Assembly: GCF_003987855.1 (NCBI RefSeq)
Contig: NZ_RXIZ01000015.1
Coordinates: forward strand, 1-47,581
Reading direction: 5' to 3'
DNA length: 47,581 nucleotides
From: Hyphomicrobium sp.
GTDB lineage: Bacteria; Pseudomonadota; Alphaproteobacteria; Rhizobiales; Hyphomicrobiaceae
Below the pieces are notes generated by a model, which ran no database searches, was not told the origin of the DNA, and saw only the letters and a list, made by a program, of their open reading frames with translations. Positions 33,437-41,725 of the stretch are shown here, one piece after another (the stretch's first letter is position 1; each line of letters starts with the position of its first letter). The translations under genes and the position numbers were made by a program.

Positions 33437-34117
33437 ATGTCTGACACCTTTGAACAGCAACCTTTTGACGCCGCGCCGTTTGCTGAAAACCCGGAACCGC
33501 GTTGCGCTTGCCTCTTGCTTCTCGATACGTCTGGTTCGATGTCAGGTGAGCGTATTCGCGAACTGAATAGCGGACTGCAGACCTTCCAAACCGAGCTTCA
33601 AGCCGACGGTTTGGCAGCAAAGCGCGTTGAAGTCGGTATCGTCACGTTTGGTCCCGTCCACGTTGAACAGGATTTTACGAGCGCCTCGACATTTTTCGCG
33701 CCTCAGTTGTCGACCAGCGGCAATACCCCGATGGGTGCAGCAATTGAGGAGGGATTAAGCCTTCTTCGCGCGCGCAAGAATCAATATCGCGCCAACGGCA
33801 TCGCCTATTACCGACCGTGGGTCTTTTTGATTACCGACGGAGGACCCACGGATAGCTGGAGTAGAGCCGCGCAGCTCGTCAAAGAGGGCGAGGAAAAGAA
33901 GGAACTGATGTTTTATGCTGTGGGTGTCGAGGGCGCCGACTTTGATACGTTGAAAAAAATCTCGGTGCGAACACCCCTCAAGTTGAAAGGGCTTTCATTT
34001 AGCGAACTCTTTAGTTGGCTTTCGAGTTCGCTTGGCTCAGTCTCGCGTTCAAACCCGGGAGATGCTGTCCCGTTGCAAAATCCGACAGCTCCAGATGGTT
34101 GGGCTGTTGCGGACTAG
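33437..34117 (+). CDS. VWA-domain protein (TerY/YegL-like), first gene of the TerY-P triad
   Basis: A 226-residue protein made of one von Willebrand A domain. The metal-ion-dependent adhesion site DTSGS is at 30-34, with the second-loop residues around SGNTPMG (94-100) and the third-site Asp134 in LITDGGP. E. coli YegL and TerY have this same layout. It has no signal peptide, so it is cytoplasmic. The ATG at 33437 follows a GGGGGGACG site. The PP2C gene begins two bases after the stop and the kinase overlaps that gene, making one operon. In TerY-P systems the VWA protein is a partner or substrate of the kinase/phosphatase pair. Confidence 0.9.
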   Translation: MSDTFEQQPFDAAPFAENPEPRCACLLLLDTSGSMSGERIRELNSGLQTFQTELQADGLAAKRVEVGIVTFGPVHVEQDFTSASTFFAPQLSTSGNTPMGAAIEEGLSLLRARKNQYRANGIAYYRPWVFLITDGGPTDSWSRAAQLVKEGEEKKELMFYAVGVEGADFDTLKKISVRTPLKLKGLSFSELFSWLSSSLGSVSRSNPGDAVPLQNPTAPDGWAVAD

Positions 34118-34119
34118 CC

Positions 34120-34875
34120 ATGAAAGCGTGGAGATGGGCGCTCGCCTCCGCTAGGGGGACATCGCACGCGGTATCAAATGAGTCCTGCGACGATGCAGGG
34201 TTCTGTGCAATGTCGCATGGCGCATCGTCGTCAATCTTTGCAACGTTGAGCGATGGCGCTGGGAGCGCGCAGTTTGGCGGCTACGGCGCATGGTTGGCAG
34301 TCCGCAGCATGACGCTCAATATGCGCGCGCATCTCAAAAAGTCATCCTCGGTTACGGAGGACGATTTTTGGGAATGGATCGATGTCTCGCGTGACGTAAT
34401 CACCCATGTCGCTGAACGCCGAGAGGTCGCCCGACGCGATTTTGCAGCCACTCTCATCTCGATCGTGTCAGACGGCAACGAAACGATTATCGCGCATATC
34501 GGCGATGGCAGTGTCGTTGCAAAATTGGAGGCTGGCAGCTGGCAAGCGCTATCGTGGCCAAGCCAAGGCGAATATGCGTCCACCACCTATTTTATAACGG
34601 ACGATCCCAAACCTCGCCTGCAGATCACCCGCTTTACCGAGCCGCTTACACGTCTTGTAGCTTTCACGGACGGCCTCGAACGCCTCGCACTCGACTTTAC
34701 AAATGGCGTTCCGTTCGAACCCTTCCTTGAGGCGATTTCCACTCCGGTAGCGCAATCTCAAGCTACGGCGCGGGACGGCAATTTAAGTCGGGCATTGCGC
34801 GATTTTCTCAACTCCGCGCGCGTGAACGAACGCACAGATGACGACAAGACGCTTCTGGTTGCGGCTTTGAAATGA
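34120..34875 (+). CDS. PP2C-family protein phosphatase of the TerY-P triad
   Basis: A 251-residue PPM/PP2C-type Ser/Thr phosphatase. The metal-binding motifs are all visible: TLSDGAGSA (Asp45), AHIGDGS (Asp129), AFTDGLE (Asp184) and DDDKTLL near the C-terminus. It corresponds to E. coli PphC (YegK), which dephosphorylates the kinase YegI. The ATG at 34120 lies two bases after the VWA stop and the last four bases overlap the kinase start (ATGA at 34872-34875), so the three products are tightly coupled. Confidence 0.92.
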   Translation: MKAWRWALASARGTSHAVSNESCDDAGFCAMSHGASSSIFATLSDGAGSAQFGGYGAWLAVRSMTLNMRAHLKKSSSVTEDDFWEWIDVSRDVITHVAERREVARRDFAATLISIVSDGNETIIAHIGDGSVVAKLEAGSWQALSWPSQGEYASTTYFITDDPKPRLQITRFTEPLTRLVAFTDGLERLALDFTNGVPFEPFLEAISTPVAQSQATARDGNLSRALRDFLNSARVNERTDDDKTLLVAALK

Positions 34876-37064
34876 ATGGACGCGACTATTTCATCGCCGG
34901 AAGGGCCCTCAGCGTTGGAAAGCGCATAGGGAAGGGAGGGGAGGGCGAAGTTTTCTTGCTTTCCGGTGCCCAGAGCCGCGCATTAAAAGTCTATACTGAT
35001 GGCAAGGCCCTTGAGCGTGAGGCAAAGATCAATGCCATCGTACGCCGGCAATTGTGGTCGCAATCTCCGCTGGTCGCGTATCCCATCGACGTCGTCAGAG
35101 ATTCAAAAGGCCGATTCGTCGGCTTCACGATGGGGTTGGTGGAAAACCACAAGCCCATTCACGAACTCTACGCGCCAGGTGCCAGAAAGCAAAATTTTCA
35201 ACGCGCTAATTACCCCTTCCTGGTTCGAGCCGCACAGAATATTGCCCGAGCGGTGGCAGAGGTTCATCAGACCGGCTGCGTTATCGGCGATATCAACCAT
35301 TCTGGGGTTCTCGTTTCTCAGAAGGCGACAGCTGCACTCATCGATGCTGACAGCTTTCAAATCGCCGATGGGACGACCAAATTCTTCTGTCGCGTTGGCG
35401 TTCAAGAGTATACGCCGCCTGAACTGCAAGGCCGATCATTGGACGGCCTAGAGCGCACCACAGATCACGATGCGTTCGGGCTAGCAGTCATCATCTTTCA
35501 AATGCTTTCGATGGGACGGCATCCGTTTAGCGGATCTTCTACAAAAGGCGACATGCCGCTTGAAAAAGCGATCGCCGAATATCGCTTTGTCTATTCTCGA
35601 AGGCGAAATGTCGGGATGGTTCCTCCGCCCGGAGTTTGTACGCTCGATGATTTTATCCCGACCGTCGCAGACGCCTTTGAGCAAACTTTTTCAAGCGAGG
35701 GCGCCGGCGGCCGAACGCCAGCAGCAGATTGGGTTGAGCGTTTAGGTGAGTTCGAAAAATCGCTTATTCCCTGTAGAACAAACGTCCTGCACCACTATTC
35801 TCGTAATGCCCAGACCTGTCCCTGGTGCCGGATGGAGCAGCGCCTCGGTATCGTGCTCTTTCTGCCAGCCTATGATGTCGACCCACGAACGGTTCCGCCA
35901 TTCGGTACTTTAATATCTGGCTTCGATCTCTCGGCGCTGTGGGCCAGAATTGAAGCGGTAAAACTACCGGCCAATAGTGCAATTGTCCCACGTATCGCCC
36001 CGCAGCAACTGACGCCGTCCGTCGATGCGCAAGCTGCCATCAAAAGCCAGAAGGTAAGCACAAACACAGCCTATGTTTTGTTCGCGATCGCTGCTGTGGT
36101 TGTCATAGCTGTACCCGTCCTCTGGTTCGTTTCCTTGGGTCTTGCTGGTTTTGGATTTTCCAAACTTAAGGCGACCAGCGATTACGGATCTAAGCTGCAA
36201 GCAAATTTCAGGAGCTTAGAAGAACGCTGGAATCGAGCACTCGACCAATGGGGCGCTCGTTGTGGAGTTGCCAAAGGGCATCAGCTCAAAGCTGAACTCT
36301 CGCAACTGAAAGCCGAATACGAAGGACTCGAGGCCGAGGAGAAGGCCAAGCTCGCCAAATATCAAACCGAGCGACATGCGCGGCAGCTCGAAAGCTACCT
36401 CGAGACCTTCTATATTGCGAACTACAAGATCAAAGGCATCGGTCCTGCAAAGCTCGCGACCTTGTCGTCTTATGGCATCGAGTCCGCGGCGGAGGTTACG
36501 CGCAACCGCGTGCTCAATGTGCCTGGCTTCGGCGCGGTGAATTCAAAGCCGTTGTTTGAATGGCGCACGTCCGTTGAGAGGCGCTTCGTCTATGATTCAC
36601 GTCCAAATGCGCAAGACGCGCTTGAGCAACAGAAAATCCGCACCGAGACAGCAGCTAAGGTCGCCACTCTAAGAAAAAAGCTCACTGAAGGGGCGGAAGA
36701 GTTCTGGAGAGCTTCCCAGCAATGGCAACGGATGCTCACGATTCCCGATCCGGAGCTCACGCTCGTCATGCAACAGATCAAGCAGATTGAAGCTGACGGC
36801 GCGCTGTTTGGAGTAACTTTTCCGTCGCTACGCATGACGCCCGTTATCGCACCCACAGCTTGGATCTCGAAACCGACGGTGCAGAGAACGGTCACGACGG
36901 GTCTTCCGTTGTGGCAAACGCCCTCTCCTCAGCCGGGACACCCCAGCTGCCCAAGCTGTGGAGCGAAAATGGTCAAACGGACAGCGCGAAGAGGGCATCG
37001 CAGCGGTCGTCCATTCTGGGGATGCTCACATTACCCGCGCTGTAGAGGTACGCGCCCCATCTAA
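34872..37064 (+). CDS. Membrane-anchored Ser/Thr kinase with HhH and topoisomerase zinc ribbon (YegI-like)
   Basis: A 730-residue multidomain kinase. The kinase domain (about 10-295) has the glycine loop GKGGEGE (20-26), Lys39 in ALKVY, Asp140 in VIGDINHS and Asp158/Asp160 in LIDADSF. A CPWC knuckle (316-319) follows. One transmembrane helix lies at about 400-426, then a coiled coil, and helix-hairpin-helix motifs at about 525-575 (IKGIGPAKLATLSS and LNVPGFGAVNSK). The C-terminal 35 residues form a four-cysteine topoisomerase-type zinc ribbon (CPSCGAKM, FWGCSHYPRCRG). E. coli YegI shares the kinase-HhH plan. It should phosphorylate itself and partners, reversed by the PP2C enzyme. Confidence 0.92.
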   Translation: MNGRDYFIAGRALSVGKRIGKGGEGEVFLLSGAQSRALKVYTDGKALEREAKINAIVRRQLWSQSPLVAYPIDVVRDSKGRFVGFTMGLVENHKPIHELYAPGARKQNFQRANYPFLVRAAQNIARAVAEVHQTGCVIGDINHSGVLVSQKATAALIDADSFQIADGTTKFFCRVGVQEYTPPELQGRSLDGLERTTDHDAFGLAVIIFQMLSMGRHPFSGSSTKGDMPLEKAIAEYRFVYSRRRNVGMVPPPGVCTLDDFIPTVADAFEQTFSSEGAGGRTPAADWVERLGEFEKSLIPCRTNVLHHYSRNAQTCPWCRMEQRLGIVLFLPAYDVDPRTVPPFGTLISGFDLSALWARIEAVKLPANSAIVPRIAPQQLTPSVDAQAAIKSQKVSTNTAYVLFAIAAVVVIAVPVLWFVSLGLAGFGFSKLKATSDYGSKLQANFRSLEERWNRALDQWGARCGVAKGHQLKAELSQLKAEYEGLEAEEKAKLAKYQTERHARQLESYLETFYIANYKIKGIGPAKLATLSSYGIESAAEVTRNRVLNVPGFGAVNSKPLFEWRTSVERRFVYDSRPNAQDALEQQKIRTETAAKVATLRKKLTEGAEEFWRASQQWQRMLTIPDPELTLVMQQIKQIEADGALFGVTFPSLRMTPVIAPTAWISKPTVQRTVTTGLPLWQTPSPQPGHPSCPSCGAKMVKRTARRGHRSGRPFWGCSHYPRCRGTRPI

Positions 37065-37125
37065 GATCATTTCTATTATAGGCGGAGCCACACGTCGCCG
37101 AGTTCAAAAAGGATATGGCCAAGGC

Positions 37126-38579
37126 ATGCAGCCACATAAGCTCACCGTAAACGACGTGTTTGAGAAAGAACGTCGCTACACGATCCCGCTTTATCAGCGC
37201 GCCTATGTCTGGAATCGCGAGGAGCAGTGGGAGCCCCTTTGGGAAGATATAAAACGCTCCGCTGAGGCATGCGAGATTGATCCAGAAGAGACCGAAACAA
37301 AGACCCACTTTCTAGGGGCGGTCGTTTGGAGCCTGAGCAAAATTGTCGGCAAAGCGGTGCCCCGCGCTGATGTCATCGATGGTCAGCAGCAACTGACAAC
37401 CCTGCAGATATTTCTTGCCGCACTCCGCAATTTTGCCCGCGAGATTGAAGCCGACGCCGCGGATAACGCTGAGCGCTGGACTATAAACAAGACGAAGGAC
37501 AAGCGCTCGGAGGAAGTCTTTAAGGTTTGGCCGTCGAATGCAGATCGCGCTACGTTCCGCGCGGTTATGGAAGCAGAAAGCCTCGCCTCCCTCGAAGCTC
37601 TCTTTCCGAAAGATGCTGGTAGGGCGGAATCGCGACCACGCATGGTCGAAGCTTACATCTATTTCGATCAGGAAATTCCTGACTTTGCAATTCAATCTCA
37701 CTTGCTGTTCGCAACGAATTGCTTCGATCATCGGAGGTAACGGCTGTCTGGCCGAATGACGACGACTTCAAGCGAGGTTGGTTGACGAAGCCCGTGTATG
37801 TGAAGTCGCGTTCGGATCGAACGGCCATGGTGTTGAGAGCCATCGAACGACAGATGCGCAACCCGAAGAATGAGGCGAACGCGTTGCCTGATGAGCTCTC
37901 AGTCGAGCATTTGTTACCGCAAAGGGGGACAGTCGCAGACTATCCATATGCCTCGGACTTGCCATTACAGGCGGGTGAAACTACCGAGGCTTGCAGAGCG
38001 CGTCTGTGCCACACAATGGGGAATCTTACCCTTTTGACCCAGGCGCTCAATACGGCAATCAGTAACGGACCCTTCAATGAGAAGACTGCGGCGATCGTGC
38101 AGGATAGTGATCTTCGACTCAATGCGTGGCTCCGAACACGTCCAAATGCACCGTGGAATGAAGATGACATTCAAACACGCGGGGGAACCCTTTTCGCTCA
38201 TGCTTCCGCGATTTGGGGACGTCCGGCTCATCTACATCCGAAGGCTAGCGCCGAGAAAGGAGGCGCGCGTAAACACTTTACCGATCGTATCGCCGCGCTC
38301 ATCGCTGCGGGTCTTTTGCATGATGGCGAACCGCTTACACTGGTGTACAAGCGCAAAACTTTCGCCGGACAATTGACGGTCAACGGCATCAAAGTAAGAG
38401 ATGGCGTTTACGCGCCGAGCGAAGCCGCCAAGCAGTGTTACGCCTCGACAGGGAGCACGCGAGCTTCAGAAAATGGTTGGATGGTTTGGAAGACGGCAAC
38501 AGGTCAGAGCCTCCGAGATCTCTTGTATTCAATTGGCGAAAGCGTCGACGGTGACGAGCGAAGCAGTATCACGGCGTAG
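37126..38579 (+). pseudogene. GmrSD-type DUF262/DUF1524 restriction gene, split by internal deletion and frameshift
   Basis: The first frame (37126-37740, 204 codons) has the DUF262 hallmarks YTIPLYQRAYVWN and VIDGQQQLTTLQIF. The second frame (open across 37,683-38,579) has the DUF1524 block (WPNDDDFKRGWL, LSVEHLLPQ with the HNH-type histidine, MGNLTLLTQALN) and a C-terminal RAMA/DUF4357-like domain (GVYAPSEAAKQC, NGWMVW). Intact relatives run in one frame with roughly 150-200 more residues between the two halves. The break is near 37,660-37,740. The parent would be a modification-dependent type IV nuclease. The second half might still be expressed from TTG 37719. Confidence 0.75.
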
Positions 38580-38744
38580 CAGGGTAAATCGTCGATGCAT
38601 CTCCGGAAGACGGAGCACCCCGTTCGATCATGCAAAAACCTCTTCGCCTATCGCCTCAGCCTTGGTCACATTCACGCTATATATTAAATGGTGCTTGTGG
38701 ACAGCGCTCGGTTCATAACCAATGTAAATTGGCGAGCCCTTCCG

Positions 38745-39497
38745 CTAAATTTCTTGGATCCTTTTCTCGATGAGATCGTCGCCTGTATCCCCGGTGATAA
38801 AGCTCCATCCGGCGAATATGTCGTAGATAAAGCGACACAACCCCTTCGCCTCGTCGTAACCCGGTCCAGATCGCTCAAGAGTCATCAGCAACCCCTCCAG
38901 TCGTTTGAAGGCGTCGAAGAGCTCCTGATCTTCGATAGTGTAAGTTTGCAACATGAACTCAATCTGCCGCGCCAATAGCCTGAGATTAGCGACAATGGCG
39001 TCGAACTCTGGCGTTCGATCACTCATTTGATTTTCGAACGCGTAGAAGCCCTCGTGGGCTTCTGCACCGTCTCGGAAGGCAGCTCTAAAAGCCGCCGTCT
39101 TCATCAGTCGATCGATGGTATCCACGTCGGAGGACAGATCATTGCGGCCCCCCTTTTGGCTTGCGTGCACGACGTTGAGGATAATGTCCCACTTAACGTC
39201 GCGATACATCCGCAAAAGATTGGTCTTGATGATCTTTTTACGGCGCATCTCAGGAACGTAGACCACGAGCCAATAGAAGAAGAACGAGACTAGGCCGCCG
39301 GCCAGAAGATTGGTGAGAAACGCAAAGCTATCCGGCCACCAAAGTTGGTCGTGGTGGTCAAATCCCAAATCGTACCAGAGCAGGGCTCCGCAAGCGACAA
39401 TGTTGACGAATAGCGCCCGGACGACGGTGCTCTTGTGCAACCCCGTTGCGGACGGCGTTGCCTCGGGAGCCTGTGTCTCCTCGGCGCTAGTAGTCAT
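38745..39497 (-). CDS. Membrane protein with helical cytoplasmic domain, unknown family
   Basis: A 250-residue protein. Two transmembrane helices lie near the N-terminus (VVRALFVNIVACGALLWY and FLTNLLAGGLVSFFFYWLVV), followed by a soluble, mainly helical domain of about 160 residues rich in charged positions. Its start overlaps the end of the PIN-like gene by 11 bases, so they form a two-gene operon. A two-helix membrane anchor with a cytoplasmic domain beside a putative nuclease is an arrangement seen in defence modules, where the membrane partner can be an effector; this is inference. Confidence 0.7.
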   Translation of the reverse strand: MTTSAEETQAPEATPSATGLHKSTVVRALFVNIVACGALLWYDLGFDHHDQLWWPDSFAFLTNLLAGGLVSFFFYWLVVYVPEMRRKKIIKTNLLRMYRDVKWDIILNVVHASQKGGRNDLSSDVDTIDRLMKTAAFRAAFRDGAEAHEGFYAFENQMSDRTPEFDAIVANLRLLARQIEFMLQTYTIEDQELFDAFKRLEGLLMTLERSGPGYDEAKGLCRFIYDIFAGWSFITGDTGDDLIEKRIQEI

Positions 39498-40275
39498 GCA
39501 GTACGAATCTCACCTTCAACCCGCGTCGATCGCGAAGATAGATGAGCCCCCTATAAAAGGCGAACGCGAGCCTGTCCTTCCAATTGGCGCGTCGTTGGAA
39601 GAGCTGCACGATACTATTCCGCCGCATCTCGGCGTTAGACGCGCCAAACCATTCTGGACCGACGGGTTCGATCCTGGCCAGTTTGCAGGCTTCGGAAGGC
39701 AGCAGCACGCTGACAGGGCTCTTGAGACGCTTTTTTGCCTGCTCGAACTTTCTTCTAAGCCTCAAATCGAGTGTGATCAGACCGTCCACCCCCTGCTCCT
39801 CGCAGACAAACAGATGGAACGCATCCTGCGTGCTTTTCGGGCCGAGGATAGCCTTGATTTCGTTAAGACGAGGATCGTCAACGCGATCGACAAAGCGCCG
39901 AATAACATCCTGCAATTTGACGCCTTCGCCGAAAATAATTCCATTATATTCATGGCGCGGCCGAAGCCGCTCGAGCTCAAATAGATCGGAAATAGAGCGT
40001 CCCGCCCAGTCTATCGGAGACCTTACGGTCCAGCCTTCCCATTCTAGCAATTGATAGGTGTAGAACCGAAAGCCCTGCGCCTGGCCCCGCAAGCCGAGCG
40101 CTGGAACGTATGGAATTTCGCGTGCTATATCTGGAGATACCGGGGCCTTAAACCGCCAATGGAAATGGCGAAGACCGATGAGTATCGGTCCCCACATGAT
40201 AAGTTCATCCTCTTGATGCTCCCAGTGACTTGTGGCGGGATGTCGGAAAGTATTCGCGTCGACCAAGAATCGCAT
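39487..40275 (-). CDS. PIN-like domain protein (putative RNase)
   Basis: A 262-residue protein. It starts MRFLVDANTF with an acidic residue (Asp6) at the end of the first strand, as PIN domains do. A later segment, STQDAFHLFVCEEQGVDGLITLDLRL (split as Asp151 in QDAFHL and Asp170 in TLD), gives the acidic pattern and the D-x-x-H-L helix of PIN folds. The insert between them is longer than in toxin VapC proteins, so this is not a typical toxin. No antitoxin gene is adjacent; the partner is the membrane protein downstream. The ATG at 40275 has no clear ribosome-binding site. Confidence 0.6.
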   Translation of the reverse strand: MRFLVDANTFRHPATSHWEHQEDELIMWGPILIGLRHFHWRFKAPVSPDIAREIPYVPALGLRGQAQGFRFYTYQLLEWEGWTVRSPIDWAGRSISDLFELERLRPRHEYNGIIFGEGVKLQDVIRRFVDRVDDPRLNEIKAILGPKSTQDAFHLFVCEEQGVDGLITLDLRLRRKFEQAKKRLKSPVSVLLPSEACKLARIEPVGPEWFGASNAEMRRNSIVQLFQRRANWKDRLAFAFYRGLIYLRDRRGLKVRFVLHDY

Positions 40276-40345
40276 GGGCAATTTCTAGCATATCCGCGAA
40301 GATAGGATGTTCGGTTGCGATGCCGATTCCCGGGGAATAACCGCC

Positions 40346-41131
40346 ATGGCTTTGAAATCGAGACAGATAGAGCTCAGTCTTGGGGAGCTCTTGAAGACGC
40401 TTTCACGCTCGCAAGGAACATTTACGCGACCAATTCTTCCGCTATTCAAGGATAACGAACGCGGCCAACCTGCTCTCTGGGGAACAGGGCTTGTCGTCGA
40501 ACACGCCGGGGGCATTTTTGTCGTTTCGGCAAAACATGTCCTGCGCGAACCAGATCTCTATTTCTACCATACGCCGAAGGGGAAACGAGCACTGACGGGC
40601 ATACTCCACGACACAACCGACGACGCGCTTGATACCGGCGTCCTGAAACTCAACGGTGATAAGCTACCTCCCTACCCAGAGCTAAACTGCTTTCCCTTAC
40701 CCTTTGAAGCACTTATGCCCTTCGGAGCCCCTCGGGCCAGCAAACACTATCTCGTGGTTGGCTATCCATCCACGAGAACTAAGGCAAACAGGAAGTCAAA
40801 GGAGATCGTCGCCGAGCCTTATGCCAACTATGGTCCGGCGATATCCCATGAGCGGCAAATAAAGCTCGGCTTCGATCCCTCCACTTTCATCGCGATCGCC
40901 TTTCGCAAAAAGCGCGTCTTCGGAGCGAACGGCAAGCTTCAGAGATTTCCCGATCCGAACGGCATGAGTGGCGCGCCATTGTTCTTACTTTACGACACCG
41001 CGGCGAAGAAAAACTATCTGGGCGGCCTCCGCGTGTCCGGTATCTTGATTGAATATCATAAGCAAGATCGCGTCCTGATCGCGACCGACATTGCCGTCGC
41101 CCGGCAACTCATCGCAAGCTTCCCGACGTAA
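40346..41131 (+). CDS. Trypsin-like serine protease, cytoplasmic
   Basis: A 261-residue chymotrypsin-fold protease. Catalytic residues can be placed as His64 (FVVSAKHVL), Asp96 (DALDTGVLKL) and Ser208 (NGMSGAPLF, the G-x-S-G box). The substrate-entry region WGTGLVVEHAGG is also typical. There is no signal peptide, unlike DegP/HtrA proteases, and no PDZ domain. The start is set at 40346 with GGGGA about 10 bases upstream; ATG 40307 is possible. It is divergent from the PIN-like gene and followed two bases later by the HNH gene. Intracellular trypsin-like proteases occur as sensors or effectors in anti-phage systems. Confidence 0.8.
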   Translation: MALKSRQIELSLGELLKTLSRSQGTFTRPILPLFKDNERGQPALWGTGLVVEHAGGIFVVSAKHVLREPDLYFYHTPKGKRALTGILHDTTDDALDTGVLKLNGDKLPPYPELNCFPLPFEALMPFGAPRASKHYLVVGYPSTRTKANRKSKEIVAEPYANYGPAISHERQIKLGFDPSTFIAIAFRKKRVFGANGKLQRFPDPNGMSGAPLFLLYDTAAKKNYLGGLRVSGILIEYHKQDRVLIATDIAVARQLIASFPT

Positions 41132-41133
41132 AA

Positions 41134-41586
41134 ATGTTCCCCATGCATCCGCCGCGATTGCGATGCCTATCCTTGATAAAACTGATTCGCCTTTGCGATC
41201 TCCAACCTCTTGGTTTGTTCATGACCGAATATGGCCATTGCATACTTTGCCCGAACCCTTTGAGTGCCGACACCAAGCCAGAGCATCTTTGGCTCCAGTC
41301 GGCAGGCGGAAAGAAAACGTCGCGACGCCTCTATTGCGATGCGTGCAACAGTGCGAGACAAGCTCTCGAGATGCTGAAGGTCAATTATAGAACCGGCTCC
41401 GATCGCGAAATCAATCGCATCATTGATGCGGCCTGGTCCAAATTACAGCTCGGTCCGGGAAGCCTGCTAACACGCGAGATCCTGGACCGATTTTCCCGGG
41501 AAGTCGCGAACCGATTTACATTTTGGATGCTGAATTTGCCCTTCGAGGAGAAGGTGTCAGTGTCCGATTTAGCCGACTCTATCTGA
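41134..41586 (+). CDS. HNH-type zinc-binding nuclease-like protein
   Basis: A 150-residue protein. It has CILC (Cys36 and Cys39), PEHLW (Glu50-His51), an AGGK turn and YCDACN (Cys68, Cys71, Asn72), the arrangement of HNH_5-type domains in which the paired cysteines bind zinc and EH is catalytic. The remaining C-terminal 75 residues are helical. It starts two bases after the protease stop, so the two genes are coupled. In such proteins the second histidine is sometimes missing, so nuclease activity is likely but not certain. Confidence 0.7.
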   Translation: MFPMHPPRLRCLSLIKLIRLCDLQPLGLFMTEYGHCILCPNPLSADTKPEHLWLQSAGGKKTSRRLYCDACNSARQALEMLKVNYRTGSDREINRIIDAAWSKLQLGPGSLLTREILDRFSREVANRFTFWMLNLPFEEKVSVSDLADSI

Positions 41587-41725
41587 CCTCAAACCGTCGG
41601 TGAGCAGCCCTGAGCTTAGTTGCAGAGAGAGATTGAAATTCTGCACACTACACCGCGACGCCGTTCAATGCGATGACACTGCCAAACGCGTAAGCGATGG
41701 TCCAAAAACGGGATCGATGAAACGA

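Noticed and set aside
39487-40275. PIN-like gene as a VapBC toxin
   Set aside because: The protein is about twice the length of VapC and no small antitoxin gene is adjacent; its overlapping partner is a membrane protein.
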